From the NCBI GenBank assembly GCA_023150375.1, contig JAKLLA010000009.1:113672-177671 (forward strand): a stretch of DNA of 64,000 nt, in the 5' to 3' direction. Below the pieces are notes generated by a model. The model saw only the letters and a program-made list of their open reading frames with translations, was not told where the DNA came from and ran no database searches. Origin of the DNA: Burkholderiaceae bacterium. Lineage in GTDB: Bacteria; Pseudomonadota; Gammaproteobacteria; Burkholderiales; Burkholderiaceae_C. Shown here one piece after another: positions 19,056-28,157 of this stretch. How positions within the stretch are numbered: the stretch's first letter is position 1; each line of letters begins with the position of its first letter. Both the position numbers and the translations under genes were made by a program.

Positions 19056-19783
19056 GGGGCGGCCTTCGAGGCGGCGGCGGCCTGCCGCTCCGCGGTGGTC
19101 AGGGCCACCTTGTCGCGCACGTACAGCGGCAGGGCCTGGGCGGGGTCGATGTGCTCGCCGGCGGCCCAGGCGTCGCGCGCCAGGGCGGCCAGGGCCGCGC
19201 CCACCGGTTGCGCCGTGGGGAACTGCGCGGCGGCCGGAATGCCCAGCTCGCGCAGCCGGGTGGCCACTTCGGGCAGGGCCAGCGCGTTGCCGGCCACGGC
19301 GGCAGGCCGCGCCGCGAGGGCGGCGGCGAAGCCGGCCGGGCTGTACAGGGCCGGCGGGCTCGCTGCGCGCCAGCGGCCCGCCGCATCGCGCTCCCAGCAG
19401 GCGGCGTAAAGCTCACCCATGCGCGCGTCCAGGACGCTCCAGCAGGGCGCCGTGGCCCCCAGGCTGCCGGCATGCTGCGCCACCGCGGCCAGGGTGTCCA
19501 GCGCCAGCAGGGGCCGATCCAGTCCCAGGGCCAGCCCCTGGGCCACCGCGCAGGCGGTGCGCAGGCCGGTGAAGGCGCCCGGGCCGTGGCCGAAGCCGAT
19601 CGCATCCAGCTGGGTGGCGGCGCAGCCGGCCGCCTCGAGCAGTTCGCGCAGCGCCGGCAGCAGGGTCGCGGAGGCCTGGGCGCCACCCGGCAGGGCCCGC
19701 GACAGCAGTGCCTGGTCCTGAAGCAGGCCCAGGTGCAGGGTCTCGGTCGAGGCGTCGAGGACGAGCAGTCGGAGCGTGGACAT
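19052..19783 (-). CDS. tsaB: tRNA threonylcarbamoyladenosine biosynthesis protein TsaB
   Basis: A 243-residue inactive paralogue of the TsaD ASKHA fold; it forms the TsaBDE complex that adds threonylcarbamoyl to A37 of ANN-decoding tRNAs. Typical blocks are LLVLDASTETLHLGLL, the GFGHGPGAFTGLRTACAVAQGLALG loop and VLDARMGELYAACW. The C-terminus lacks the metal site of TsaD, as expected. First gene of the overlapping tsaB-rimI-glycosylase operon. tsaC lies about 3 kb away on the same strand, so the window encodes two steps of this modification. Confidence 0.95.
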   Translation of the reverse strand: MSTLRLLVLDASTETLHLGLLQDQALLSRALPGGAQASATLLPALRELLEAAGCAATQLDAIGFGHGPGAFTGLRTACAVAQGLALGLDRPLLALDTLAAVAQHAGSLGATAPCWSVLDARMGELYAACWERDAAGRWRAASPPALYSPAGFAAALAARPAAVAGNALALPEVATRLRELGIPAAAQFPTAQPVGAALAALARDAWAAGEHIDPAQALPLYVRDKVALTTAERQAAAASKAAP

Positions 19784-20039
19784 GGCGCGGCGTGAACAGC
19801 CTGCCAGTGTAGCGGGGCGGCCCGGCCGGTCCGGTCCGGCGGATGCGCTGTGGATCCCGGCGCTCGCCCGACCCCGGGGCCGTCGTCCGGCGTGCGGCTG
19901 CGTATCATGCGGCGCCGGTGCGGGCCGGGACTTCCTGCGCTCCGCCTCCCGTGACATGCCGCGACCTGCCTTGCCTGCTTCCATCCCGCTGCCCCTGCGT
20001 CGACTCCCTGCGGCGCTCTGCCCAGGCCGCCGGCCCGGG

Positions 20040-21497
20040 GTGCTCCGCACCGTGACCCGCACGGCGCGCCGCTGGAGTGCGTGGCTGCTGCTCGGGGCCG
20101 CCCTGGTCGGGTCTGTCGCCGCCGCCCCGGCCGAGGAGACCCTGCCTCCGGCCGTGCGGGAGGCGCTGGCCCGCGCGCGCATCGATGCCGACAGCCTGAG
20201 CGTCTGGGTGGCCGATGCCGAACCGGTGGGCGCAGAGACCCCGCAGCTGGCCTGGCGGGCCGAGCGGCTGGCCCACCCGGCCTCGACGATGAAGCTGGTC
20301 ACCGCGGCGATCGGGCTGCAGCGGCTCGGCCCCGCCTGGCAGTGGCAGACCGGCGTCTACCTGGACGGCCGGCTGGAGGACGGCGTGCTCGAGGGCCACC
20401 TGATCCTGCAGGGTCGGGGCGATCCGCGCCTGGTGCAGGAACGTCTTTGGCTGCTGCTGCAGCGGGTGCGCCAGCTGGGCGTGCAGGACATCCGCGGTGA
20501 CCTGCTGCTCGACCGCCGTCACTACGCCCTGCCGCCGGGCGACCCCGGCGCCTTCGACGGCGAGCCGCAGCGGCCCTACAACGTGCTGCCCGACGCGCTG
20601 ATGCTGAACCAGAAGAGCATCAGCCTGTGGCTGCGCCCGGATGCGGCGCGCGGCCTGGCCTGGATCGGTGCGGAGCCTGCGCTGGCCGGGGTCGAGCTGC
20701 CTCCCAGCGTGCCGCTGGACCGCCAGCCCTGCGGTGACTGGCGCACCGCGCTGGCGCCGGATTTCTCCCAGCCGCAGCGCCTGCGCCTGAACGGCAGCTA
20801 TCCGCTGGCCTGTGGCGAGCGGGTCTGGCCGATTGCCTGGCAGGACCCGGCTGGCTACGACGCCCGGCTGGTCGAGGCGCTGTGGCGCCAGGTGGGCGGG
20901 CGCCTGAGCGGGCGCGTGCGCGACGGGGCGGCGCCGCCCGGGCTGGCGCCGGCCTTCGAGTTCGCCTCGCCGCCGCTGGGCGAGGTGCTGCGCGACATGA
21001 ACAAGTTCAGCAACAACATGATCGCCCAGCACCTGCTGCTGGCGCTCAGCCCGGTGCTGCCGGCGCGCTTCGAGCCGGCGCGCGCGGCGGTGGTCGAGGC
21101 CCTGCAGGCCGGCCCGGGCTGCGCGGCCGAGGAGATCGTGCTGGACAACGGCTCCGGCCTGTCGCGCACGGAGCGGATCAGCGCGCGCTGCCTCGGCCGC
21201 CTGCTGCAGTGGGCCTGGACGCAGCCCTGGATGCCCGAGCTGCTGGCCTCGCTGCCGGTGGCCGGTGTGGACGGCACGGCCCGGCGGGCCACTGCCGCGG
21301 TCGGCCGGGCGCACCTCAAGACCGGCTCACTGGCCGACGTGGCCGCCGTGGCCGGCTACCTGCATCCTTCCGACGGCCGGCGGCGCGTGCTGGTGGCCTT
21401 CATCAATCATCCCCTGGCGGCGCAGCGTGAAGCGCGTGCCGCACTCGACACCCTGGTGCAATGGGCGTCGCAGGAACCCCGCATGCCGACCCGATGA
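20040..21497 (+). CDS. dacB: D-alanyl-D-alanine carboxypeptidase/endopeptidase (PBP4, DacB)
   Basis: A 485-residue periplasmic class C penicillin-binding protein that trims and cuts peptidoglycan cross-links. With the GTG at 20040 the chain opens VLRTVTRTARRW followed by a hydrophobic core ending SVAAA, a normal signal peptide; an ATG at 19956 in the same frame would put 28 residues before it and is less likely, and a GTG at 20052 is also possible. The active-site motifs are SxxK (STMK, residues 82-85), SNN (NKFSNNMIA) and KTG (HLKTGSL). Length matches E. coli DacB. A TATCAT -10-like box lies at 19903-19908. The stop overlaps the next gene. Confidence 0.9.
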   Translation: MLRTVTRTARRWSAWLLLGAALVGSVAAAPAEETLPPAVREALARARIDADSLSVWVADAEPVGAETPQLAWRAERLAHPASTMKLVTAAIGLQRLGPAWQWQTGVYLDGRLEDGVLEGHLILQGRGDPRLVQERLWLLLQRVRQLGVQDIRGDLLLDRRHYALPPGDPGAFDGEPQRPYNVLPDALMLNQKSISLWLRPDAARGLAWIGAEPALAGVELPPSVPLDRQPCGDWRTALAPDFSQPQRLRLNGSYPLACGERVWPIAWQDPAGYDARLVEALWRQVGGRLSGRVRDGAAPPGLAPAFEFASPPLGEVLRDMNKFSNNMIAQHLLLALSPVLPARFEPARAAVVEALQAGPGCAAEEIVLDNGSGLSRTERISARCLGRLLQWAWTQPWMPELLASLPVAGVDGTARRATAAVGRAHLKTGSLADVAAVAGYLHPSDGRRRVLVAFINHPLAAQREARAALDTLVQWASQEPRMPTR

Positions 21498-21823
21498 CAG
21501 CCTTCTCTGCGGCCCTGGCCGCCTATGTCGACCCTGCGCTGCTGGCGGGGCTGCGTGAGTCCGTCGGCCTGCTGGCCGCCTGCCTGACCACGCTGTCCTT
21601 CGTGCCGCAGGCCTGGCATACGCTGCGCACCCGTGACGTCAGCGGCATCTCGCTGACGATGTACAGCGTGTTCACCGCCGGCGTGGCGCTGTGGCTGCTC
21701 TACGGGCTGCTGCTCGGTGCCTGGCCGGTGATCGTCGCCAACGTCGTCACACTGGCCCTGGCGGCCACGATCCTGACGATGAAGCTGCGCTTCGGCCGCA
21801 GCGAGGCGCCGCCGCAGCGCTGA
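21494..21823 (+). CDS. SemiSWEET sugar transporter (PQ-loop/MtN3 family)
   Basis: A 109-residue membrane protein with three transmembrane helices. The first holds the PQ motif (LTTLSFVPQAWHTLRTRDVSGISLTMYSVF), the second is GVALWLLYGLLLGAW and the third VIVANVVTLALAATILTM. This is the bacterial half-size SWEET, which dimerises to form a sugar uniporter. An N-terminal amphipathic extension of about 25 residues precedes helix 1. The ATG overlaps the dacB stop by 4 nt, so it is coexpressed with that cell-wall hydrolase. The sugar is unknown. Confidence 0.88.
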   Translation: MTAFSAALAAYVDPALLAGLRESVGLLAACLTTLSFVPQAWHTLRTRDVSGISLTMYSVFTAGVALWLLYGLLLGAWPVIVANVVTLALAATILTMKLRFGRSEAPPQR

Positions 21824-21832
21824 GGCTCGCCG

Positions 21833-22921
21833 TCAGAACGGGTTGGTGCGCGCGCGCGACAGGGCGCGCGAGCCGAGCTGGGCCTGCCAGGCCGCCGCCG
21901 GGCGCAGGGCGTCGGCCCAGAGGTAGGTGCTGGCGCTGCCGGCCGCGCCGCTGACCAGGGTCAGGGTGCTGCAGCCCATCACGCGCCGGTCGTCGCCGGC
22001 GGTGATGTAGCCCACGAAGGCCGCGCTGTGCACGCCCGCCTGGTCGCCGTCCTCGCTGCCGTCGAACTGCGCCACCGTGAGCTGGCAGGCCGCCGTGTCC
22101 ACCGAAGCCAGCGAGTAGGAGGAGGGGTACTTCGCCATCACCTGCAGCAGTTCGTCGCCGGTGACCAGGCCGGCATGGCGGCCGTCGTTGATCACCTGGT
22201 TGCGCAGCTTCTCGTTGAAGCGCGCGACCAGGTCCTTCAGCAGGGCGGCCCGGTCCACGTCGCTGTGGGCGGCCTTCTCGGCCAGGGCGAAGGGCGACAG
22301 GCTGAGGTCGGGCATGGTCACATAGACCACCCGTCCCCCGCGGCCCCCGTCGGTCATGCGGTTGATCAGATCGCCCAGGGCCACACCGGCCGCGCCGACC
22401 TGCGCCAGCGCCTGGTCGCGTGTCAGGCGGCCGGCGTCGAAGGCCTCGTAGGCATCCAGCACGTCGTGCATGCCGGCCAGTACGGTGACCAGGGTGCGCG
22501 CGTCCAGGTCGTCGCCGGCATCGAAGCGGGTGAACTGCGCGGCCACGTCGCTCACCCGGGCGCCGTAGGCAGCCTGCATGACGGCGGTGGCGCTGCCGGC
22601 GCTGCCGCCGCACTCGGCAAAGGTCAGTCCGAAGCCGCTGGCCAGCGACTGCACCCACAGCGGGGCACTGGCACAGGCCAGCGCCCCGGTGCTCGCGACG
22701 ACCTGGTTGATGCCGTACTTCGCGCCGACCGGTTCGGTGCTGCTCGCGCCCGAGCCGAGCACGCTGAGTTCGTCGCCGAAGACGACCATGCGGTCCGGAT
22801 CGAACTCGTCGACGCGCGAGGTGCTGCCACCGCAGGCCGCGAGGCCCAGGGCCGCTCCCAGCGTCAGCAGGGTGGCCAGGCGTCGGCCGGCACGGGGCAG
22901 GAAGGGAAAGGTCGGCTTCAT
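21833..22921 (-). CDS. SGNH/GDSL-hydrolase-like lipoprotein with altered nucleophile motif
   Basis: A 362-residue protein with a lipoprotein signal (basic start, hydrophobic core, lipobox LAAC with Cys30), so it is predicted to be lipid-anchored outside the inner membrane. The fold resembles GDSL esterases: MVVFGDELSVLGSG at 45-58 matches block I, LVTVLAGMHDVLDAY resembles block III (GxND), VVYVTMPDLSLSPFA follows and SAAFVGYITAGDD lies near the C-terminus. The catalytic Ser of GDS is Glu51 here and the block III Asn is His. It may be catalytically dead or use other residues. It converges with the SemiSWEET gene. Confidence 0.75.
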   Translation of the reverse strand: MKPTFPFLPRAGRRLATLLTLGAALGLAACGGSTSRVDEFDPDRMVVFGDELSVLGSGASSTEPVGAKYGINQVVASTGALACASAPLWVQSLASGFGLTFAECGGSAGSATAVMQAAYGARVSDVAAQFTRFDAGDDLDARTLVTVLAGMHDVLDAYEAFDAGRLTRDQALAQVGAAGVALGDLINRMTDGGRGGRVVYVTMPDLSLSPFALAEKAAHSDVDRAALLKDLVARFNEKLRNQVINDGRHAGLVTGDELLQVMAKYPSSYSLASVDTAACQLTVAQFDGSEDGDQAGVHSAAFVGYITAGDDRRVMGCSTLTLVSGAAGSASTYLWADALRPAAAWQAQLGSRALSRARTNPF

Positions 22922-23022
22922 CGGCAGGTCCGGGGCAGGGGCCGCTGGGGCGGCAGGAAGGAGCGGGGTCGACGGGGACGGCGGTGACGGCGGGACAGGG
23001 GGCACGGGGCGGTCACCGGTTC

Positions 23023-24078
23023 TCAGGCCGCGGCAGCGCGCTGCAGGCGATCACGCACGCCGTCCCAGTGTGGATCGTCCGGGGGGGCCTCCACCCAGAT
23101 CAGCGGCACGCCGGCGGCGTCGAAGTCGCGCAGCGTGGCGAACAGCTCCCGGGCGGCGGCGGCCGCATCGTCGGGCATGCGGCGCAGCAGGACCTGCCGG
23201 GCGAGTGCCGGCTGGCGCAGTGTGCGCTGCAGCGCGGGGACCAGGTCGCCACGGGTGTACAGGGCCAGGGCCGGCGTCGTGGCGTCGCGCCCGGCCAGGC
23301 TGGGCAGCAGCAGTTCCAGCGCGGCCTGCAGGGCAGCGGGTGCCATCAGCCGCAGCTTGGCCCGGGGGGCGTAGTGGGCCTCCAGCGTGCCGGAGGCCCG
23401 GGGCGCGCCGGCGTCGCGCTCGGCCAGCGGCTCGCCGGCAGCGGCCTCGAGGGCCGCCGTGGTCAGCCCGCCGGGGCGCAGCAGCACCGGGCGGCCACGG
23501 CTGCAGTCGACGATGGCCGACTCGATGCCCACGGCGCAGGGCCCGCCGTCGAGCACGAGCAGGTCGGGCCGGTCCGGGAACTCGTCGCGCACATGCTCGG
23601 CGCGGGTCGGGCTGACCTGGCCGAAGCGGTTGGCGCTCGGCGCGGCCACGCCCGGCACACCGGCGGCTGCCGCGGCACGCAGCAGGGCCAGCGCCACCGG
23701 GTGATCCGGACAGCGCAGGCCGACACTGGACTGTCCGCCCGCCGCGGCCGCTGCCATCTCCGGCCGGCGCGGCACGATCACGGTCAGCGGGCCTGGCCAG
23801 AAGGCCGCCATCAGCCGGCGCGCCACGGGGGGCAGCGCGGCCGCGAAGGCCTCTGCCCCGGCGACATCGGCCACGTGCACGATCAGCGGGTGGTCGCTGG
23901 GGCGGCCCTTGGCGGCGAAGATGCCGGCCACCGCCGTCGCCTCGTCGGCCCGTGCGCCCAGACCGTAGACGGTCTCGGTGGGAAAGGCCACCAGCTGCCC
24001 GTCCACGAGGGCCTGCACCGCCGCGGGCAGGGCGGCCTGCAGCGCGGCGTCGTCGCGGGCGTCGGAGAGCCTGGGCAT
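23023..24078 (-). CDS. tsaC: L-threonylcarbamoyladenylate synthase, Sua5 type
   Basis: A 351-residue enzyme that makes threonylcarbamoyl-AMP from threonine, bicarbonate and ATP for t6A37 of tRNA. The YrdC domain includes FPTETVYGLGARAD, FAAKGRPSDHPLIVHV, WPGPLTVIVPRR, VGLRCPDHPVAL and APSANRFGQVSPT. The extra C-terminal domain of about 140 residues (after GTLEAHYAPRAKLRLM) marks it as the long Sua5 form rather than short TsaC/YrdC. Its start is 14 nt after the purK stop, suggesting a purE-purK-tsaC operon. Confidence 0.92.
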   Translation of the reverse strand: MPRLSDARDDAALQAALPAAVQALVDGQLVAFPTETVYGLGARADEATAVAGIFAAKGRPSDHPLIVHVADVAGAEAFAAALPPVARRLMAAFWPGPLTVIVPRRPEMAAAAAGGQSSVGLRCPDHPVALALLRAAAAAGVPGVAAPSANRFGQVSPTRAEHVRDEFPDRPDLLVLDGGPCAVGIESAIVDCSRGRPVLLRPGGLTTAALEAAAGEPLAERDAGAPRASGTLEAHYAPRAKLRLMAPAALQAALELLLPSLAGRDATTPALALYTRGDLVPALQRTLRQPALARQVLLRRMPDDAAAAARELFATLRDFDAAGVPLIWVEAPPDDPHWDGVRDRLQRAAAA

Positions 24079-24092
24079 GGTGCGGCGGGCGG

Positions 24093-25295
24093 TCAGAACG
24101 GCGCGATGCCCAGGCGCGCCGCCACCTGCAGCGCGGTGGCCCGGGCGTCCTCGGCGCTGGCCGCGGTGACGGTCAGGTGGCCCATCTTGCGGCCGCGGCG
24201 CGCCTCGGCCTTGCCGTACAGGTGCAGGTGGGTGCCCGGCAGGGCCAGCACGCCGGCCCAGTCGGGGGTGCGCGTGCGGCCGGTCTCGTCGAACCACAGG
24301 TCGCCCAGCAGGTTCAGCATCACGCAGGGCGAGTGCAGGCGCGGTGCGACCAGCGGCAGGCCGGCCATGGCGCGCACCTGCAGCTCGAACTGCGACACAT
24401 CGCAGGCGTCGATGCTGTAGTGGCCGGAGTTGTGCGGGCGCGGCGCCATCTCGTTGGCGACCAGCGAACCGTCGGCCAGCACGAAGAACTCGACGCAGAG
24501 CACGCCGACGTAGTCCAGGCTGGCCGCGATCCGCGCGGCGCAGGCAAAGGCCTCGGCCGCCTGTGCCGGACCGACGTCGGGGGCGGGCACCGTGGTGACG
24601 GCGAGGATGCCGTCGCGGTGCAGGTTGCCCTGCAGCGGGAAGTGCACCAGGCTGCCGTCGGCGGCCCGGGCGACGATCACGCTGACCTCGGCGGCCAGCG
24701 CCAGGCGCTGCTCGAGCACGCAGGGCACGCGGCCCAGTTCGGCCCAGGCGGCGGCCAGCGCGGCGCGGTCGGCCACGCGCACCTGGCCCTTGCCGTCGTA
24801 GCCCAGCCGGGCGGTCTTCAGGATGCCGGGCAGCAGCGCATCGGGCAGGGCGGCGAGCTGGGCCTCGTTCTCGATCACGGCGTAGGGCGCGCAGGGCACG
24901 CCGCTGGCAACGAAGTGGGCCTTCTCGGCCGCGCGGTCCTGACAGACCGCCACCGCGTCACCGCCGGGGGCCACCGGGCGGCGCTCGGCCAGCCGGCGCA
25001 GGGCCTCGGCCGGCACGTTCTCGAATTCGGTGGTGATGGCGTCGGCCGCGTCGGCCAGCCGGGCCAGGCCGTCGGCCGCGAGGTAGGCGGTGGGCACATG
25101 CACGTGGGACACCAGACCGGCCGGGCTGGTCGCATCCGGGTCGAGCACCGCGGTGCGAAAGCCCAGCGCCTGGGCGGCGTGCACGAACATGCGGCCGAGC
25201 TGGCCGCCCCCCATCACGCCCAGCGTGACGGTGCGGGTCGGATCGGCGGCGCTGGCTTCGCCGGGCAGCAGCGCACGCGGGTGGGTGTGTGCCAT
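24093..25295 (-). CDS. purK: N5-carboxyaminoimidazole ribonucleotide synthase
   Basis: A 400-residue ATP-grasp enzyme that carboxylates aminoimidazole ribonucleotide with bicarbonate in de novo purine synthesis. It begins with the nucleotide fold TLGVMGGGQLGRMFVHAAQALG, followed by ITTEFENVPAE, LKTARLGYDGKGQ, LEQRLALAAEVSVIVAR and the metal-binding VEFFVLADGSLVANEMAPRPHNSGHY. All the usual ATP-grasp elements are present and the length is close to the family norm. It lies 4 nt after purE in the same operon, the usual arrangement. Confidence 0.97.
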   Translation of the reverse strand: MAHTHPRALLPGEASAADPTRTVTLGVMGGGQLGRMFVHAAQALGFRTAVLDPDATSPAGLVSHVHVPTAYLAADGLARLADAADAITTEFENVPAEALRRLAERRPVAPGGDAVAVCQDRAAEKAHFVASGVPCAPYAVIENEAQLAALPDALLPGILKTARLGYDGKGQVRVADRAALAAAWAELGRVPCVLEQRLALAAEVSVIVARAADGSLVHFPLQGNLHRDGILAVTTVPAPDVGPAQAAEAFACAARIAASLDYVGVLCVEFFVLADGSLVANEMAPRPHNSGHYSIDACDVSQFELQVRAMAGLPLVAPRLHSPCVMLNLLGDLWFDETGRTRTPDWAGVLALPGTHLHLYGKAEARRGRKMGHLTVTAASAEDARATALQVAARLGIAPF

Positions 25296-25299
25296 CGCC

Positions 25300-25794
25300 T
25301 CAGCCTTCCAGCGTCATCGCGCGCGCCGCCTCGGTCTGGCGGGCGCGGAAGGCGTCGAGCCTGGCGGCCAGGTCGGCGTCGTGGCTGGCCAGCAGGGCCA
25401 CCGCGAACAGCGCCGCGTTGGCCGCGCCGGCCACGCCGATGGCGAAGGTGGCCACCGGAATGCCCTTGGGCATCTGCACGATCGAGTGCAGCGAATCGAC
25501 ACCCTGCAGGTGCCGGCTGGCCACCGGCACGCCGAGCACCGGCACCGGCGTCTTGGCCGCCAGCATGCCCGGCAGGTGCGCGGCGCCGCCGGCTCCGGCG
25601 ATGATGGCCTGCAGGCCGCGACCGCGCGCAGCCTCGGCGTAGGCGAACATGTCGTCGGGCATGCGATGCGCCGAGACGACCCGGGCCTCGAAGGGCACCC
25701 CGAAGTCGGCGAGAATCTCGGCGGCGTTCTTCATGGTGTCCCAATCGCTGCTGGATCCCATGACGAGACCGACGAGGGGCTTGGCGCTGTTCAA
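25300..25794 (-). CDS. purE: 5-(carboxyamino)imidazole ribonucleotide mutase
   Basis: A 164-residue class I PurE that converts the PurK product to 4-carboxyaminoimidazole ribonucleotide. The signature blocks are [45 protein letters not shown] and [26 protein letters not shown]. The start codon appears to be TTG (25794), because no ATG or GTG precedes the conserved region; a GGAG site lies 6 nt upstream and a TAAAAT -10 box on the minus strand (25828-25823) predicts a leader of about 22 nt. Confidence 0.97.
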   Translation of the reverse strand: MNSAKPLVGLVMGSSSDWDTMKNAAEILADFGVPFEARVVSAHRMPDDMFAYAEAARGRGLQAIIAGAGGAAHLPGMLAAKTPVPVLGVPVASRHLQGVDSLHSIVQMPKGIPVATFAIGVAGAANAALFAVALLASHDADLAARLDAFRARQTEAARAMTLEG

Positions 25795-25907
25795 GGCAGG
25801 CTCCGGTGCGGAAAAGACCGTGATTTTAGGTGGCCCGCGTCGAGGGGGCGTGGAGGGCTTGTTTGCCGGCCTTTCGCCCCGACGTCGGGTGGCTCGAAGG
25901 TACCCCG

Positions 25908-26849
25908 ATGATCGATATCACCCTGCAGAATTTCGAAACCGAGCTGATCCAGGCCTCGCTGCAGCAGCCCGTGCTGCTCGACATCTGGGCGCCCTGGTGC
26001 GGCCCCTGCCGCCAGCTGGGGCCCGTGCTCGAGAAGCTGGAAGGCGAGTACGCCGGTCGCTTCGTGCTGGCCAAGCTCAACAGCGACGAGGTGCCCGAGA
26101 TCGCCGGCCAGCTCAGCCAGATGTTCGGCGTGCGCTCGATCCCGTTCTGCGTGATGTTCGCGCAGGGCCAGCCGGTGGACGGCTTCGTCGGCGCGATTCC
26201 CGAGGCGCAGATCCGTGCCTTCCTCGACAAGCATGTGCCCAGTGTGGCCGAGCTGGAGGCGGCCGCCGACGCCCAGGAGGCCGAGGCGCTGGCCCAGGAA
26301 GGCGACGCCGATGCGGCGCTGGCCAAGCTGGCCGAGGCGGTGGCGATCGACCCTGCCAACGTCACGGCGCGGGCCGACTATCTGAAGCTGCTGCTCGAGC
26401 AGGGCCGCCTGGCCGAGGCGCGCCGTGCCTACGACCCGGTGGCCAGCCAGGTGATGCTCGATGCCCGTCTGGCGGCCCTGGGCACCTGGTTGACCGCCTG
26501 CGAGCGCGCGACCACCGCCCCGCCGCTGGCGCAGCTCGAGGCGGCGATCGCCGCGAACAAGCGCGACTTCGCCGCCCGCTACGAGCGCGCCCTGCTGCTG
26601 ATGGCCCGCCAGGAGTTCACCGCCGCGATGGACGAGCTGCTCGAGATCCTGATGCGCGACAAGACCTGGGCCGACGAAAGCGCGCGCAAGACCTACGTCG
26701 CCATCCTGGAGCTGATGACCCGTCCGGCCCCCAAGACCGAGGCCGCCCAGGCCAAGGGCGCGCTGGAGCTGACCGGCAAGGCGGCCGTGGCGCCGGCCGA
26801 TCCGGTGGTCGACCAGTACCGCCGCAAGCTCAGCATGGTGCTGTTCTGA
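25908..26849 (+). CDS. cnoX: Thioredoxin-domain co-chaperone CnoX (YbbN)
   Basis: A 313-residue protein with an N-terminal thioredoxin domain (residues 1-115) and a C-terminal TPR-like domain. The active site is intact WCGPC ([12 protein letters not shown]), unlike E. coli CnoX, which lacks the first Cys. The second half ([19 protein letters not shown] onward) is the helical repeat region of the YbbN family. Homologues act as holdases that protect proteins from oxidative aggregation and pass them to GroEL. The ATG at 25908 directly precedes the conserved [12 protein letters not shown]. It is transcribed divergently from purE. Confidence 0.9.
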   Translation: MIDITLQNFETELIQASLQQPVLLDIWAPWCGPCRQLGPVLEKLEGEYAGRFVLAKLNSDEVPEIAGQLSQMFGVRSIPFCVMFAQGQPVDGFVGAIPEAQIRAFLDKHVPSVAELEAAADAQEAEALAQEGDADAALAKLAEAVAIDPANVTARADYLKLLLEQGRLAEARRAYDPVASQVMLDARLAALGTWLTACERATTAPPLAQLEAAIAANKRDFAARYERALLLMARQEFTAAMDELLEILMRDKTWADESARKTYVAILELMTRPAPKTEAAQAKGALELTGKAAVAPADPVVDQYRRKLSMVLF

Positions 26850-26903
26850 CCCGCCGGCTGGCCTGACCCGCCAGGCGGCCGTCCCGTCCCGGCGCTGCCC
26901 GGA

Positions 26904-28058
26904 TCAGCGGGTGACGCCGGTGGCCGCACGCGAGGGCGTTCCCTCCCCGGGCGATGCCAAGCCGGCCGCGTCGCACAGCGACAGCAGGCCGTCCCAGCGC
27001 TTGCGCAGGCGGGCATGGGTGTCGACGCAGGCCTGCGCGTGACGGCGGCCCAGCTCGGCCAGTCCCAGGCGGTCGAAGATCTGCGCCAGCAGGCCGTGCG
27101 CAATGGTCTGCTCCTCGAGTTCGGTGGCGCCGATGAAGGCCGAGTCGGCGGTGCGTGCCGCCACCAGGGCCTCGTCGCTGCGGCCGAGTTCCAGCAGACA
27201 GTGCGCACGATCGGCCTCGAACAGGCACTGCGAGCTGCGCAGGCCCTGCGCCATCGCGTCGAGCATGTGCTTGTCGTACAGCGCCAGCGCGGCCGCGAAC
27301 TCGCGGTGCACGATCAGGATCTGTGCCTGCTGCATCGCCGAATGGTGGTTCAGCGCCCGGTTGCGCAGGCTCAGGTCGAGGAACATCGAGGCCTCGGTGC
27401 CCAGACGGGCACGTCGCGCGGCCTGCATGTCGGGCTCGCCCGAGAGGGCCGCGAGCCGCACCGACATCACGCGCAGCGTTGCCATGTTGTAGGCGATGGA
27501 GGTCAGCGATGCACTGTCGCCCTCCTGCGTGGCATGGGTGCGCACCAGGCTGTACCAGGGCAGTGCCAGGTCCTCGCGGCCGCAGAACTGGTAGATGCCG
27601 GCCACCACGATGCCCGCGCGCGAGCGCGCGCTGTGCTGGTCCGGCGTGGCCAGCTGCAGGGCCAGCCGGGCATGCGCCACTGCCGAGCCATCGTCCTGTG
27701 CCCGGAAGTCCAGATGTGCCAGCCAGGCCGCGGCCAGCGCCTGGATGCGCGGGGCGCGCACCGAGCGTGCCAGCGCCAGCGAGCGGAGCACCCGGTCGCG
27801 CGCCCGGGCGTCGAAGTCCTCGTGGAAGTCGATCAGCCCTTCGGCCAGCCACAGCCAGGCGTGCAGCACACCATTGCCGGCGCTGTGCGGCAGGGCACGC
27901 AGCGCCGCGACCTCGCGGCGGGCCTCGTCCAGCTCGCCCAGCCGGGCCAGCACGACGCTGCGTTCGGCGCGCAGGAAGGGCAGTTCGCGGGCGATGCGAC
28001 CCTGCTGGATCGCCTCGTCCAGCGTGCGCAGCAACCGGTCCTTGGGCGGCGCGGTCAC
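26904..28058 (-). CDS. Uncharacterised helical-repeat (TPR-like) protein
   Basis: A 384-residue protein with no signal peptide or membrane segment. It is all-helical and shows TPR/SEL1-like spacing, for example LPFLRAERSVVLARLGELDEARREVAALRAL, RIQALAAAWLAHLDFRAQDDG and RAHCLLELGRSDEALVAARTADSAFIG. This resembles the helical-repeat part of MalT/GGDEF-associated sensors without an attached effector domain. The start is a GTG at 28058. It follows purC by 99 nt on the same strand and converges with cnoX. A scaffold or protein-interaction role is likely; nothing more specific can be said. Confidence 0.7.
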   Translation of the reverse strand: MTAPPKDRLLRTLDEAIQQGRIARELPFLRAERSVVLARLGELDEARREVAALRALPHSAGNGVLHAWLWLAEGLIDFHEDFDARARDRVLRSLALARSVRAPRIQALAAAWLAHLDFRAQDDGSAVAHARLALQLATPDQHSARSRAGIVVAGIYQFCGREDLALPWYSLVRTHATQEGDSASLTSIAYNMATLRVMSVRLAALSGEPDMQAARRARLGTEASMFLDLSLRNRALNHHSAMQQAQILIVHREFAAALALYDKHMLDAMAQGLRSSQCLFEADRAHCLLELGRSDEALVAARTADSAFIGATELEEQTIAHGLLAQIFDRLGLAELGRRHAQACVDTHARLRKRWDGLLSLCDAAGLASPGEGTPSRAATGVTR

Positions 28059-28157
28059 GGCCGGCCCGCGCAGGTGCGCGCCGTCCCGGCCCCCCGCACC
28101 CCGGGCGGGCCGACACGGCGCGAGGGAGGTCGAGGCATCGCCGGGATCCTGTGGGCC

